A stretch of DNA of 64,000 bases from Bacillus pumilus (GCA_001938995.1 MKZN01000016.1:1-64000), one strand, 5' to 3'. Positions 42,948-53,195 are shown, counted from the first letter of the stretch. Numbers and translations are program-made. Notes: a model not told the origin generated them from the letters alone.

Positions 42948-43973
42948 TTATTTTGCGGACTGCCCTTCTACACTCTTCGCTACCATCAAGAGTTCTTCCT
43001 TCGACAAGTCACTCGAAGAAATTAAATAATCGACTCCGTCTGATGTCCATGAGAGGGATTGATCTGTTAAGACTCCAACGGTCATTCCAAGGTCAACCGG
43101 CTCACCGTTCATTGTCACTGGCGTAGAAGCTTCTGCCACTCTCGCCTTTTCTTGAATGAGTGTGAAAGATTTCTTGCCTCCATACGTCATCACATATCGT
43201 TTTCCGGCATCTGTTGTCATTTCTTTCTCTTCCATCTTCTTCACACCTTCTGGCATGTCAACTGGTGTTTTCACCGCAAAAGTGTCAGATGGGTCTGCGC
43301 TTGTGGCGACATCCATTTGAGAAAGCGTCATATTTTTCTTCTCGTCAAATGCATCTTTGTCAAAGGATTTATTGAATTCAAAGTGAGAGAATTCTACTTT
43401 TACCATTGGCTTTTTGTCGCTGTCCAGCACTTTCACGCTCGCAGGTGCCATTGTTTTTTTATGAAAAGTAATCTCTTGGGTAGGCAGCATTTGATTGTGC
43501 TGATAATTGGTTTTGGTCTCGAACATATACTTCGATTCTTTTTCTTTGAACTGGGCTGCACTGTCATTTTTAATGTCTTTCACTAGCGATTCAAATAAGT
43601 AAACTTGACTGCTATTATTCGGCCAATCACTATGAAAACGGAAGCTTTTGTTCAAAGAAGGTGTCAGCACAAACACACCATTGCCATTTCTTAAAATGAC
43701 TTGACTCTGATCCCTTTTTGGATTTTCTAAATAGACACGGTAAAGCTCCGGCTTCTTGTACCAAATTTCGACCTGGTACTCTTGCGGCTCATTTCCTGTC
43801 TCAATGGTCATTTTTGCTTTGGCTTTGTATGATGTCATTTCCTCTGCCTTTTTGTTTAAATCTCCAACGATATCCTGTTGAGATTTTTGGCCGCATGCGG
43901 AGAGAATCAGTACAAAAAGGATCCCCGTTACAAGCAAAACAAAGCTTTTTCTCACCCTTTTCAACCCCTTCAT
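42948..43973 (-). CDS. ydcC: Sporulation-linked lipoprotein YdcC (LolA-like fold)
   Basis: A 341-residue secreted lipoprotein. Positively charged start, hydrophobic core FVLLVTGILFVLIL and lipobox LSAC (Cys at about 27). The mature part has the LolA/LppX-like beta fold: AKAKMTIETGNEPQEYQVEIWYKKPELYRVYL and VLRNGNGVFVLTPSLNKSFRFHSDWP. In B. subtilis ydcC is in the SigE regulon (mother cell); relation to GerS-like spore lipoproteins of clostridia is by fold only. It lies upstream of alr, as in B. subtilis. Confidence 0.9.
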   Translation of the reverse strand: MKGLKRVRKSFVLLVTGILFVLILSACGQKSQQDIVGDLNKKAEEMTSYKAKAKMTIETGNEPQEYQVEIWYKKPELYRVYLENPKRDQSQVILRNGNGVFVLTPSLNKSFRFHSDWPNNSSQVYLFESLVKDIKNDSAAQFKEKESKYMFETKTNYQHNQMLPTQEITFHKKTMAPASVKVLDSDKKPMVKVEFSHFEFNKSFDKDAFDEKKNMTLSQMDVATSADPSDTFAVKTPVDMPEGVKKMEEKEMTTDAGKRYVMTYGGKKSFTLIQEKARVAEASTPVTMNGEPVDLGMTVGVLTDQSLSWTSDGVDYLISSSDLSKEELLMVAKSVEGQSAK

Positions 43974-44122
43974 TAATTGTGTTAAAAGGAAGAAACCGCT
44001 TGTTTGACTTTAACAGTACGCCTAGAGTGTTGACTGCGTACCGCGAACCATCAAAGCCTTAGCAACTCGCCCTTCCTTATCGCACTACCCAATATATGAA
44101 CAGGGGACAAACAATATGCAGA

Positions 44123-44488
44123 CTAGCTTGACAACCTTTCAATTAATACATGCGCGGCCGCATATTCTTTTGTATGAGTAATGGACACATGAGCCTTATC
44201 TTCTTTTAACTTCTCACTTTGAATGAAAGGTTTCCCGTTGTCATCTTTATGAATCTCCATGTCATGAAAACTTAAATGCTGACCGATCCCCGTACCATAA
44301 GCTTTAGAAAAGGCCTCCTTAGCCGCAAAACGGCCTGCCAAAAACTCTAGCTGTCTCTTTTCACTTAAGGTTTGATAAACTTCCAGTTCATTTAAAGTCA
44401 AAATCCGTTCTGGGAAACGTGGCTGTCTACTCAGGACTTTCGACAGCCGGTTGATCTCTACAATGTCAATACCAATCCCTTTGATCAT
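44123..44488 (-). CDS. acpS: Holo-[acyl-carrier-protein] synthase
   Basis: A 121-residue phosphopantetheinyl transferase that activates ACP for fatty acid synthesis. GIGIDIVEINRL (residues 4-15) holds the metal-binding Asp, and LAGRFAAKEAFSKAYGTG (about 50-67) the Glu and Lys of the signature. The end ISITHTKEYAAAHVLIE-like VSITHTKEYAAAHVLIE is typical. Confidence 0.95.
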   Translation of the reverse strand: MIKGIGIDIVEINRLSKVLSRQPRFPERILTLNELEVYQTLSEKRQLEFLAGRFAAKEAFSKAYGTGIGQHLSFHDMEIHKDDNGKPFIQSEKLKEDKAHVSITHTKEYAAAHVLIERLSS

Positions 44489-44583
44489 GAGGGCACCTCC
44501 TATGATACTCGTACTATTTTGTCTGTTCGCTTCATAAACGTGTTACTATAAACTTACCATTATCTAGTCAAAAGGGGTTTGTT

Positions 44584-45189
44584 ATGTTTATTCGAACGGA
44601 GAACTTTCAACAATTTTTGAGATCGTATCCAATCGTAACGGCCATTCTCGCCTTGCAAATTGGCCTGTGGCTTTTATTTGCGCTTCCTATCCCAATTATA
44701 CAGCTTGGACACGACCATCTTGTCGGCTTCAACTACGGCGTAGCAGCGGGGGAATGGTGGCGGCTTGTCACACCGATTTTTCTCCATGGGGGTTTGACAC
44801 ATATTTTATTTAATTCGATGTCCCTCTTTTTATTTGCTCCAGCACTTGAGTCTTTGCTTGGGAAGGTTCGTTTTCTGATCATTTATGTAGGCGCGGGATT
44901 CATTGGCAACCTTGGAACGTATTGGCTTGAACCCTTAGAATATGTCCATGTCGGTGCTTCTGGTGCCATTTTCGGACTGTTTGGGGTCTATCTCTATCTT
45001 GTGCTGTTTAAGCCTCATATGATGGGCCAAGGCAACTCTCAAGTGATCTTAACCATACTTGGTGTCTCCGCCATTATGACGTTCGTCAATGCGAACATCA
45101 ACGTGATGGCTCACTTATTTGGATTGATTGGCGGTATGATTCTAGCGCCGATCACCCTGTTCTTTCATTCAAAAAAAGAACGCTACTAA
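44584..45189 (+). CDS. ydcA: Rhomboid family intramembrane serine protease (YdcA)
   Basis: A 201-residue protein with about six helices. The catalytic Ser is in VHVGASGAIFGLFGVYL (about residue 128) and the His in NVMAHLFGLIGGM (about 178); HGGLTHILFNSMSLFLFA supplies the conserved His/Asn of the oxyanion site. The substrate is unknown. It is divergent from acpS, as in B. subtilis. Confidence 0.92.
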   Translation: MFIRTENFQQFLRSYPIVTAILALQIGLWLLFALPIPIIQLGHDHLVGFNYGVAAGEWWRLVTPIFLHGGLTHILFNSMSLFLFAPALESLLGKVRFLIIYVGAGFIGNLGTYWLEPLEYVHVGASGAIFGLFGVYLYLVLFKPHMMGQGNSQVILTILGVSAIMTFVNANINVMAHLFGLIGGMILAPITLFFHSKKERY

Positions 45190-45194
45190 CCTCA

Positions 45195-45239
45195 TAAAAA
45201 ATGTCGATCACTCCTTACGAGGAGCTGATCGACATTTTT
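45195..45239. terminator. Bidirectional terminator between ydcA and ydbT
   Basis: AAAAATGTCGATCA pairs with TGATCGACATTTTT, with a further small stem in the loop. Confidence 0.8.
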
Positions 45240-45242
45240 GGT

Positions 45243-46739
45243 TTAAGTGGATTTGTTATGTTCATAGGAATACCAATCAAATACATGCGCTGCCTCTTCT
45301 TCTTCAAGATGATGCACACCAAATGAATCGAGGAATGCAGAGGATTTCACAAATGTGTGAATACTCGCCACTCGGCCTTTCTTTTGGAAATATGATTGGC
45401 TCATCGTGTAGTTTTGCATTCGTTTTCTCAACACAATTCCGGTTGTTTTGCCGATCCCTCTTGTTGTCAACTGTATCAATTGACCTCTTATCGCATACCC
45501 AGATTGTTTATAAGCTAAATAGCCGAAGAACAAAGCAATTGGTAATGGAATTAGCGCTAAGTAGCCCCACGGAGGGAAACAGACAGAAAGGATCACACCT
45601 ACAAGCAAAGGGACAAAACCATAAGAGAGTAGGTAGCGTTTGAGTGAACGCTTTGGTACCTTCTTCAGTTCAGGTTCCATCTGGTAATACTCTGTAAACT
45701 GAGACAATAATTCATTGATCCTCTTCTTTCGGATCAGTGGAAATAAGACAGAAGAGGTTTCCTTTTCTGATATGGAACCTCCGGCACTGACGAGCATCAC
45801 TGTAGCAAAACCAAAAGGTTCACGAAGAATGTTTTCTTTGATTTTCACGGCTTGAATTCTCGCAAGCGGAATTGTCATTTGATGTCTCTCAATCAGACCT
45901 CTTGTGATGATAATGTCTTTTCCTTTTCGTTTTGCAACAAAGTTCGCATATTGGAGCGATGTCACCCCGACACTCAGGATCCAAGCAAGCAACACGGCAA
46001 GAAAGATCAAAATGGCATAGATTTCAATACTTGCATGACTGAGAAAGGAGAATCGCTTCATGAATCCATCTAAAGGAAGAATTTCGTCTATTTGTGTATA
46101 GATGGCAAGGCAACCCGAAATAATGACACCAATCCCACTTGAAGTAGTGGATGCTAGAAGAAGCTCTGGCACACCCATCCGGTAGGAGACTTGCACTTCT
46201 TCCTCTGCCCATTTTTGTTCCGTCAGATGATCTTGCAATTGATCGCCTGTTTCGTCAAGTTCCGCTCCCTCTTGCTGAAGGCGTTTCTTTCGGTTAAAAA
46301 TCGACTGTTTTAATTGTTCTGCCTCCGCTCTTGTAATGGCTGTCAAACTGACCTCTGGACCATCTGTACCACCAGCCGTTTCAATTTGAACACGTACCAA
46401 ACCAAAAATCCGCTGGAAGATCCCTTCACTTGTATTGACCGTTTGAATTCGCTCTAACGATATATATTTTTTTCTTTTCGTGATCACACCAGACTCAACA
46501 CGAAATTCATCGTCTTCCATTCGGTACGTAAATTTCCTCCAAGCTAATACGGTTAAAACAGCTTTCCACAAAAGAAGCACACCCAGAATGATAAAAACAT
46601 AAAAACGGATGCTTGAATTCGAATTCACAAAAACGAGCACAAAAAACGGGATAATGATGTTTTTGATCAAGGATATGGCATCTGATATAAAGTCAATGAA
46701 CATCGAGATCGGATGTACACGTTTTGGTTCAGACATCAT
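45243..46739 (-). CDS. ydbT: Bacterial PH (bPH2) domain membrane protein YdbT
   Basis: A 498-residue membrane protein with several hydrophobic pairs of helices, each followed by a bPH2 domain; three are visible, with KKYISLERIQTVNTSEGIFQRIFGLVRVQIETAGG (about 91-125), HQMTIPLARIQAVKIKENILREPFGFATVMLVSAGG (about 285-320) and a more distant third. Together with YdbS it protects B. subtilis against the antimicrobials produced by B. velezensis/amyloliquefaciens. It overlaps ydbS by 11 bp. Confidence 0.93.
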   Translation of the reverse strand: MMSEPKRVHPISMFIDFISDAISLIKNIIIPFFVLVFVNSNSSIRFYVFIILGVLLLWKAVLTVLAWRKFTYRMEDDEFRVESGVITKRKKYISLERIQTVNTSEGIFQRIFGLVRVQIETAGGTDGPEVSLTAITRAEAEQLKQSIFNRKKRLQQEGAELDETGDQLQDHLTEQKWAEEEVQVSYRMGVPELLLASTTSSGIGVIISGCLAIYTQIDEILPLDGFMKRFSFLSHASIEIYAILIFLAVLLAWILSVGVTSLQYANFVAKRKGKDIIITRGLIERHQMTIPLARIQAVKIKENILREPFGFATVMLVSAGGSISEKETSSVLFPLIRKKRINELLSQFTEYYQMEPELKKVPKRSLKRYLLSYGFVPLLVGVILSVCFPPWGYLALIPLPIALFFGYLAYKQSGYAIRGQLIQLTTRGIGKTTGIVLRKRMQNYTMSQSYFQKKGRVASIHTFVKSSAFLDSFGVHHLEEEEAAHVFDWYSYEHNKST

Positions 46740-47208
46740 CTTCTGTCACCCTTGCTAAACGAGATATGTAATCACGAAGTTCATCAGCCTCTTCTAATTC
46801 TAATGCTGGAATATCATGAACGGTCGCAGCAGTTGAAATTTGAACAGATGCTAAGCGATAGCGTCTTAAAAGTGGACCCTGAGAAGTATCAACATGCTGG
46901 ACACGCACCATAGGCACAATCACACGTGTGACAGTAATCAGCCCATGTTGAATTTCGATTTCGTTTTCAAACACTTCATAACGCCAGATGTGATGACGAA
47001 TTTTCGGTATCAACCAGATTCCGAAAATGACCTGTAAGACCCATAATCCAACGAGAATGGCGCCAATCCAATATGGCCACTGAAAAAAATAACTTGCGAC
47101 AAATACCCCAATGATGATGAGTAAGAAAATCAATGAGATAATTCCATTTTGAATACGCCATACCTTTAATCCATTGACACTTATTTGACGTTGCGGCTCT
47201 TTTCTCAC
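46729..47208 (-). CDS. ydbS: bPH2 domain membrane protein YdbS
   Basis: A 159-residue protein with two helices (about 20-65) and one bPH2 domain (about 70-145; WRYEVFENEIEIQHGLITVTRVIVPMVRVQHVDTSQGPLLRRYRLA). It starts at GTG, with GGGGGAAG upstream. Partner of YdbT in the same operon; both act together in resistance to competitor peptides in B. subtilis. Confidence 0.92.
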   Translation of the reverse strand: MRKEPQRQISVNGLKVWRIQNGIISLIFLLIIIGVFVASYFFQWPYWIGAILVGLWVLQVIFGIWLIPKIRHHIWRYEVFENEIEIQHGLITVTRVIVPMVRVQHVDTSQGPLLRRYRLASVQISTAATVHDIPALELEEADELRDYISRLARVTEDDV

Positions 47209-47282
47209 ATTCTTCCCCCATTCTCTTACTTTTCTATCAATATATTACGAAACAAAACCTAAAAAGTTTCAATCAGCTTGTG

Positions 47283-47315
47283 AAAAAAAGCGAACCCTGC
47301 ATAGGATTCGCTTTT
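47283..47315 (-). terminator. Terminator of cshA
   Basis: AAAAGCGAATCC pairs with GGGTTCGCTTTT and is followed by Ts on the minus strand. Confidence 0.8.
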
Positions 47316-47320
47316 GTATG

Positions 47321-48814
47321 TTAGCTGTTATAAGATTTCTTTTGACGGCGATCGCTAGAAGAACGATTGCGGTCATTCGATGAACGCTTTTTATCACCAT
47401 AAGATGAACGGTTGCTTTTTCCGCGATAACCTCCGCCACCGCCGCCGTCTCTACGTTTAGAAGAACTGCGGTTGTTACGATGACGTTTTGAAACCATTGG
47501 TGCTTCATCTGTTAAACGAACAGGCGTTGCATCTGGCTCTTTTGTCATCATTTTGATCGCAGCCGCAACAACGGTAACAGAATCATGATCTTCTAACAAT
47601 TCGGCAGCTGCTGTCATGTAGAAGTTTAAATTATTTTCACTAATGATGGTACGTAGACGGTCAACAGTTACTTGCTGTTGTCCTTCAATCGCCTCATCTA
47701 AAGTAGGTTCTTTCATACGATCCATTTTACGATTTGTCGTTTGTTCAATCGCACGAAGCATTTCTTTTTCACGTGGTGTGATAAATGTCATCGCCATACC
47801 TGTACGTCCAGCACGACCTGTACGTCCAATACGGTGCACATAGCTTTCTGGGTCTTGTGGCACATCGAAGTTATAAACGTGTGTTACGCCTGAAATATCA
47901 AGTCCACGGGCTGCAACGTCTGTTGCTACAAGAACATCAATTGAACCTTCTTTGAATTTACGAAGAGCAACCATACGCTTCGCTTGAGTCAAATCACCAT
48001 GAATCCCTTCAGCTGTATACCCTCTAAGGTTTAGCGCTTCCGTCAATTCGTCAACACGGCGTTTCGTACGACCGAATACAATGGAAAGCTCTGGTGATTG
48101 AATGTCAAGAAGACGTGTCAATGTATCAAATTTCTTACGTTCATGGACATCCAAGTAGAACTGTTGGATGTTAGACACTGTCATTTCTTTTGCTTTTACT
48201 TTTACGTGTTCTGGGTTTGTCATGAAACGTTCTGCAATACGCTTAATTGGCGCAGGCATTGTTGCAGAGAATAAAAGCGTTTGGTGTTCACTTGGTACAT
48301 TTGAAAGGATCGATTCAATGTCTTCTATGAAACCCATGTTGAGCATTTCATCCGCTTCATCAAGCACAACTGTTTCAACATTTTGAAGACGCATTGTACG
48401 ACGGTTAATGTGGTCGAGTAAACGTCCTGGAGTCCCTACGATGATATGAGGATTTTTCTTGAGCGAACGGATTTGGCGACCGATATCTTGTCCACCGTAA
48501 ATTGGAAGTACGCGAGCACGTTTATCTTGGCCAATTTTGTATAGCTCTTCAGATACTTGAATTGCTAATTCTCTTGTTGGCGCAATGATAATCGCTTGGA
48601 TATGTGGAGACGCTGGGTCGATTTTTTCAACAAGAGGAATACCAAATGCTGCTGTTTTCCCTGTTCCTGTTTGTGCTTGTCCAATGACATCTTTATTCTG
48701 AAGACCGAGTGGAATCGTTTCTGCTTGAATTGGCGTTGCTTCTTCAAATCCCATGCGGTTAATAGCTTTCATGAGACTTTCGCTTAATTGAAAATCTTGA
48801 AACGTTATAGTCAA
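47321..48814 (-). CDS. cshA: DEAD-box RNA helicase CshA
   Basis: A 497-residue ATP-dependent RNA helicase, the main DEAD-box protein of the RNA degradosome and of ribosome assembly. Motifs in order: GFEEATPIQ (Q), [10 protein letters not shown] (I), PTRELAIQ (Ia), TPGRLLDH (Ib), DEADEML (II), SATMP (III), [12 protein letters not shown] (V), [13 protein letters not shown] (VI). After the helicase core comes a Lys/Arg/Ser/Gly-rich, disordered RNA-binding tail. The start is TTG (LTITFQDF) with AGGAG 10 nt upstream, which gives the usual length. Confidence 0.95.
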   Translation of the reverse strand: MTITFQDFQLSESLMKAINRMGFEEATPIQAETIPLGLQNKDVIGQAQTGTGKTAAFGIPLVEKIDPASPHIQAIIIAPTRELAIQVSEELYKIGQDKRARVLPIYGGQDIGRQIRSLKKNPHIIVGTPGRLLDHINRRTMRLQNVETVVLDEADEMLNMGFIEDIESILSNVPSEHQTLLFSATMPAPIKRIAERFMTNPEHVKVKAKEMTVSNIQQFYLDVHERKKFDTLTRLLDIQSPELSIVFGRTKRRVDELTEALNLRGYTAEGIHGDLTQAKRMVALRKFKEGSIDVLVATDVAARGLDISGVTHVYNFDVPQDPESYVHRIGRTGRAGRTGMAMTFITPREKEMLRAIEQTTNRKMDRMKEPTLDEAIEGQQQVTVDRLRTIISENNLNFYMTAAAELLEDHDSVTVVAAAIKMMTKEPDATPVRLTDEAPMVSKRHRNNRSSSKRRDGGGGGGYRGKSNRSSYGDKKRSSNDRNRSSSDRRQKKSYNS

Positions 48815-48980
48815 ATTATTCAAACTCCTTCTAATTGCTGTTTCAGTAATCTCGTGAATGATCATTAAAAACTGCCCTTTTCTTGAAAGGACAGGTCCAT
48901 TATATACAAAGCCCGAATTACCCTACCTTTTATCTTACCATTACACTATTTGTTTTTCAACAAGACAGAAATGGATATCT

Positions 48981-49315
48981 CTACTTCTCCACAATGACAG
49001 ATCCACCTTCACTTGATCTCCAACCAATTCGCTTATCTAACAGTTAATCTTCCATTATCTAGCCGCTTAGGCTTAGATTGGCAAGAACATACTGCTCATT
49101 CTGTCATCATTGCTCATATGGTGGTATCTAAACTGAAGAGTTCCGTTTTTATTCACACAGTTCCTACAAGTACACCAGATAAATACTGTCGCCCTTGATA
49201 TGTGCCAGTTCATATATTCCCGTCTTGGCGATATTAAAAGATGGTGTCATCCGATGTTTCCCCTGTTTCTCGAATTAGACTGCGGGACAAAGGTTTTTCC
49301 GTCAAATTGAAACAA
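48981..49315 (-). pseudogene. Decayed small gene of the n-acetylglutamate synthase-annotated family
   Basis: The 630-bp gap between the esterase and cshA holds a broken gene. Read across three frames on the minus strand it gives QFDGKTFVPQSNS, ETGETSDDTIF-stop-YRQDGNI-stop-TGTYQGRQYLSGVLVGTV, NKNGTLQFRYHHMSNDDRM, DNGRLTV and EGGSVIVEK before a stop at 48981. This is the full order of motifs of a ~110-residue Bacillus family often labelled n-acetylglutamate synthase, whose real function is unknown. At least three frameshifts and two stops are needed. A plus-strand frame over the same bases (49013-49198) is therefore chance. Confidence 0.75.
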
Positions 49316-49442
49316 CCGAATCGACCACTTTTTCTTACCTATTATAACATATGCATGTCACTCATTCGACAAAAATGTTGTAAATTTTAACAAGTGGGAT
49401 TCAATTTATATTAGTTTAGCCACATTTTAGCTTTTCTATAAA

Positions 49443-50135
49443 TTAAAATTCTTTTTTGAAAAATTGTTCTACTTTCTCAAACAATACTTGTGCACAAGGC
49501 TCATGACAAACATGATGTTTACAATCGGGTAAATAAAAGATTTCCTTCTGACGTGTTGGGATTTTATGATAAATAAATTCAGCACTAGCAGCTGGAACCA
49601 TTCCGTCGCTTTCTCCTTGCACAATTAAAACTGGGATATGTAGCTTTTCAAGTGAGCTTTTTGTTTGTTTCACCAGCTTCATAAATTCTACCGCAGCTGA
49701 TAATGGCGTGCTTGATAGTTTATGACGATACCGGTCATATAAAGGATTCGTATCAATTAAACCAGACAAGGATTCTTTCACCATTTGTCTTGTGTCTTGA
49801 ATGATCTGTTTTGGGTTCACATATTTGGCCGCAGCACTTAAAAGTACAAGCCGGGCAATAGGATATTTTGCAGCTAAGTAAGAAGCAATCATCCCACCCA
49901 TTGAAAAACCCACCAAATAAATGGTGTCGCATGTTCGATAGAGGGATAAAAGTTCTAGCTCAGCCGTCGCAATCCACTCCTGATAGAGAATTCCTTTTAA
50001 CTGAAGCTCTTCCCCATGCCCCGGAAGAGTGACAGACGTCACGGTCCAATCTGTCGTCTGCTTTAAGTGCTGCGCTAGCGGTTCTACTTCATATGGAGCA
50101 CCTGTAAAACCGTGTATACATAGACAGCCAATCAT
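49443..50135 (-). CDS. Carboxylesterase/alpha-beta hydrolase (Est30-like)
   Basis: A 230-residue hydrolase similar to the small carboxylesterases and monoacylglycerol lipases of bacilli. CIHGFTGAPYEVEPLAQHL is the oxyanion-hole region, GFSMGG (Ser at about 93) the nucleophile elbow, and VQGESDGMVP (Asp, about 176) plus CKHHVCHEP (His, about 206) complete the triad. Cytoplasmic. It follows murF by 27 bp on the same strand and so may be transcribed with it; in B. subtilis no such gene lies between murF and cshA, as far as I recall. Confidence 0.88.
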   Translation of the reverse strand: MIGCLCIHGFTGAPYEVEPLAQHLKQTTDWTVTSVTLPGHGEELQLKGILYQEWIATAELELLSLYRTCDTIYLVGFSMGGMIASYLAAKYPIARLVLLSAAAKYVNPKQIIQDTRQMVKESLSGLIDTNPLYDRYRHKLSSTPLSAAVEFMKLVKQTKSSLEKLHIPVLIVQGESDGMVPAASAEFIYHKIPTRQKEIFYLPDCKHHVCHEPCAQVLFEKVEQFFKKEF

Positions 50136-50162
50136 TCTGCCACCTTCTTTTGTCGCTTTCTT

Positions 50163-51527
50163 TTATAGTGCCGTCATCACTTCTTCTAGCCTCATCCCGC
50201 GGGAGGCTTTGATCAAGACCACATCATTTGGTCCAGCTACTTCCGCTAACTTTTCCTTCAATTCATCTTTGTCCATATAAGAAGAAACACGTGCTTCTCC
50301 AAACGCTTCAATGGCTCCTTTTGCGATCAACGCACCTAGGCGCCCGTAAGTGATGACATGATCAATAAAATCTGGCTTGATGTATTGCCCCAGTTCATAA
50401 TGGTATGTTTCTTCCTCGCTTCCCATCTCCAGCATATCTCCAAGCACTAAAATGCGGTTTGCAAAACCGTCCATATCTCCAACAAGGTCAATTGCAGCTT
50501 TCATTGATGTAGGGCTTGCATTATACGCATCATTGATGACAGTAATTCCTTTATCTGTCTTAATGAGCTCTAGACGCATTCCTGTCAATTTTGTCTGCAT
50601 GAGCCCCTGGGCGATTTGTCTTTCAGTCAGACCGAAATGTTGACCAACGGCAATTGCCGCTAGGGCATTCCTGACATTGTGTTTTCCTAATACAGGAATT
50701 AAAAACGCCTGAGCATACCCTTCTACTTGAAATTCAGTCCCTTCTGCAAGCTGGTTCATATGGGTTACTTGAATATCACAGTCTTTTGTTTCTCCAAAGG
50801 TCTTCACATTGTGTGAAAGTGCATTCGCTCTTTCACGCAGCAACGGCTCATCCCCTAGATAATAAAAAACACCATCTTCCTTTAGTCCACTGGTAATCTC
50901 ACATTTTGCATCTGCGATCGCTTCTCGTGATCCTAGATCTTGCATATGGGATTCGCCTACATTGGTAATAACCGCCACATCAGGCTCAGCTAAGTTTGAT
51001 AAAAACTCAATTTCTCCTTTTGCACTCATACCCATCTCCAAAACAGCGATATCTGTTCCTTTAGGCATCGTAAGGATGGTTAACGGAAGTCCGATGTGAT
51101 TGTTAAAATTACCATCTGTTTTGTGCACTTGATACGCAGTTTGTAACACAGAATGAATCATGTCTTTCGTTGTTGTTTTGCCATTACTTCCTGTAATGCC
51201 AACAACACGAGGTTTTTCTTCAGTTACGTATGATTTTGCCAGCTTTTGAAGTGCAGTCAGTGTATCCTCTACAAGAATCACTGGTACATCTTCTGGTGGA
51301 TTGGCCTCTTTTTCATTCCAAAGAACAGCTGCGGCACCAAGCTCCACTGCTTTCGTAGCAAATGTGTGTCCGTTAAAATGTTCCCCGACAAGCGGGATAA
51401 ATAGTGCGTCTTTCGTTACTTTTCGTGTATCTGTTGTCACTCCATGAATCTGTACTTCGCCTAAAGCTTGATTAGATAATGTTCCACCAGCCATTCGGGC
51501 GACTTGTTCCACTGTACGTTCGATCAT
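50163..51527 (-). CDS. murF: UDP-N-acetylmuramoyl-tripeptide--D-alanyl-D-alanine ligase
   Basis: A 454-residue Mur ligase that adds D-Ala-D-Ala to the UDP-MurNAc-tripeptide. The ATP loop is GITGSNGKTTTKDMIHS (about 111-127); the central domain has FNNHIGLPLTIL and EMGMSAKGEI, and the C-terminal domain INDAYNASPTSMKAAID. It follows ddl, which makes its dipeptide substrate. Confidence 0.96.
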   Translation of the reverse strand: MIERTVEQVARMAGGTLSNQALGEVQIHGVTTDTRKVTKDALFIPLVGEHFNGHTFATKAVELGAAAVLWNEKEANPPEDVPVILVEDTLTALQKLAKSYVTEEKPRVVGITGSNGKTTTKDMIHSVLQTAYQVHKTDGNFNNHIGLPLTILTMPKGTDIAVLEMGMSAKGEIEFLSNLAEPDVAVITNVGESHMQDLGSREAIADAKCEITSGLKEDGVFYYLGDEPLLRERANALSHNVKTFGETKDCDIQVTHMNQLAEGTEFQVEGYAQAFLIPVLGKHNVRNALAAIAVGQHFGLTERQIAQGLMQTKLTGMRLELIKTDKGITVINDAYNASPTSMKAAIDLVGDMDGFANRILVLGDMLEMGSEEETYHYELGQYIKPDFIDHVITYGRLGALIAKGAIEAFGEARVSSYMDKDELKEKLAEVAGPNDVVLIKASRGMRLEEVMTAL

Positions 51528-51565
51528 GATTTTCGCCTCTCTTTCTCATTTCACTTTGAAGGAAA

Positions 51566-51592
51566 AGAGACACTACCTGTAGGATAGTGTCT
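51566..51592 (-). terminator. Weak terminator or attenuator between ddl and murF
   Basis: GACACTA pairs with TAGTGTC and is followed on the minus strand by CTCTTTTCC. It lies in the 79-bp gap between two genes that must both be expressed, so at most it attenuates. Confidence 0.4.
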
Positions 51593-51606
51593 GCTTGTTG
51601 CTCACA

Positions 51607-52689
51607 TTAAAAAGTCGTTTTAATGGTTTGTTTTTCTTGATGGCGTTCAATTGCAAGTGACACTAGTTTTTCAATCAATTCTGGATACTCGACGCCAGTA
51701 TGTTTCCATAGCAATGGGAACATACTAAACGGTGTGAACCCAGGCATTGTATTCACTTCATTGATGAGCACTTTGCCTTCCTCTGTTAAGAAGAAGTCTG
51801 CACGCACGAGACCAGATCCATCGATGGCTTTAAAAGCCTTGATCGCCATATCTTGAATTGTCTTATATTCATCCTCTGAAACACTCGCAGGGATGATCAA
51901 ATCTGTATCGCCATCTTCATATTTTGCTTTGTAGTCATAAAAATCCGTTTTGGGTGTAATTTCACCAACAACGGAGCATTTCGGCTCGTCATTTCCTAGT
52001 ACACCAATTTCGATTTCTCTTCCAATTACGCCTTCTTCGACAACAACACGACGATCGTATTGGAATGCTAAGTCAAACGCTAACGCAAGCTCTTCTTTGC
52101 TTCGGCATTTGCTAATGCCAACACTTGATCCCATGTTTGCAGGTTTCACAAAACAAGGATAACCAAGAACTTGTTCCACTTGTTCTAAACTGTCTGCTGT
52201 TGTTTTTTCATAGTCTTTTTTATTAAAGGAAAGGTGCTTTGCTTGTGCGAGTCCGGCTTGAGCAAATACATCTTTCATCATGACTTTATCCATACCCGAT
52301 GCAGAAGCGAGAACGCCATTGCCGACATACGGGATATTTAACAGTTCAAGTAAACCTTGCATTGTTCCATCTTCACCATTTGGACCATGAAGTAATGGAA
52401 AGACTACATCAATTTTTTCTTCAGTTGATGCAGGTTGCGGGAACATGCTCTCATTTAAAGAAGTGGGTAAAAACGTCTTTGCGTTTTGCTCAAACTGAAG
52501 CATTTTGACGTTTGATACTGGTTCAGTGAGTTTGTCTCCCCTTAGCCATTCGCCCTCTTCTGTAATATAAATTGGATGTATATCGAACTTCTCAGTGTTA
52601 AGTGCTTTTGTCACTGCAAGGGCTGTTTGCAGTGATACATTATGTTCGGCTGACTTTCCACCGTAAACCAATCCTAAACTTATTTTCAA
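51607..52689 (-). CDS. ddl: D-alanine--D-alanine ligase
   Basis: A 360-residue ATP-grasp ligase. [16 protein letters not shown] is the typical start, [19 protein letters not shown] the first D-Ala site, [16 protein letters not shown] the ATP-binding segment, and [21 protein letters not shown] the metal-binding end. The Tyr/Phe position at about 260 ([11 protein letters not shown], Tyr) indicates the D-Ala-D-Ala type and not a D-Lac ligase. First gene of the ddl-murF unit. Confidence 0.95.
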   Translation of the reverse strand: MKISLGLVYGGKSAEHNVSLQTALAVTKALNTEKFDIHPIYITEEGEWLRGDKLTEPVSNVKMLQFEQNAKTFLPTSLNESMFPQPASTEEKIDVVFPLLHGPNGEDGTMQGLLELLNIPYVGNGVLASASGMDKVMMKDVFAQAGLAQAKHLSFNKKDYEKTTADSLEQVEQVLGYPCFVKPANMGSSVGISKCRSKEELALAFDLAFQYDRRVVVEEGVIGREIEIGVLGNDEPKCSVVGEITPKTDFYDYKAKYEDGDTDLIIPASVSEDEYKTIQDMAIKAFKAIDGSGLVRADFFLTEEGKVLINEVNTMPGFTPFSMFPLLWKHTGVEYPELIEKLVSLAIERHQEKQTIKTTF

Positions 52690-52874
52690 TGGATACTCCC
52701 CCCACTAAAATTCATCTTTACTATCTTATCACTTTCGTGAGAAAATGCTCTAATTTATTTTTGTTGTTACGGAATTGAAATGATTTGTAAAGGTTGTAAG
52801 CTTCCCCCGAGCATTTGTATGTCATTCCCCTTTAATTTATATTAAAATGAATTTGAAAAGGAGTTGTGACAAAA

Positions 52875-53195
52875 TTGAAACCAATCACAAGTACTGAACA
52901 ATTCAATGAAATCATTCAATCAGACAAAGAAGTGATCATTAAATTCTTCGCGACATGGTGTCCTGATTGCACAAGAATGGACATGTTCATTCCAGATATT
53001 TTACAAGCTTATGCTCAGCATGACTGGTTTGAAATCAACAAAGATGATTTTCCAGAACTAGCAGAAACCTATCAAGTCATGGGGATTCCAAGCCTTTTAA
53101 TTTTCAAAAATGGCGAAAAAATTGGGCATTTACACAGTGCAAACGCAAAGTCTCCTGAAGAAGTCACTGAATTTCTTCAAGGTACCCTTGTATAA
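52875..53195 (+). CDS. ydbP: Thioredoxin-like protein YdbP
   Basis: A 106-residue thioredoxin-fold protein. The redox centre is ATWCPDC (CPDC in place of the CGPC of thioredoxin) at about residues 28-34, and the conserved cis-Pro is in MGIPSLLIFKNGEKIG. Cytoplasmic; partner unknown. A TTG start at 52875 suits the AAAAGGAG spacing better (11 nt) than the GTG at 52866 (2 nt). It is divergent from ddl, as in B. subtilis. Confidence 0.85.
   Translation: MKPITSTEQFNEIIQSDKEVIIKFFATWCPDCTRMDMFIPDILQAYAQHDWFEINKDDFPELAETYQVMGIPSLLIFKNGEKIGHLHSANAKSPEEVTEFLQGTLV

Noticed and set aside
49013-49198. Plus-strand open frame of 61 codons before cshA
   Set aside because: It has no Shine-Dalgarno site and is antisense to the decayed small gene, whose motifs explain the sequence.
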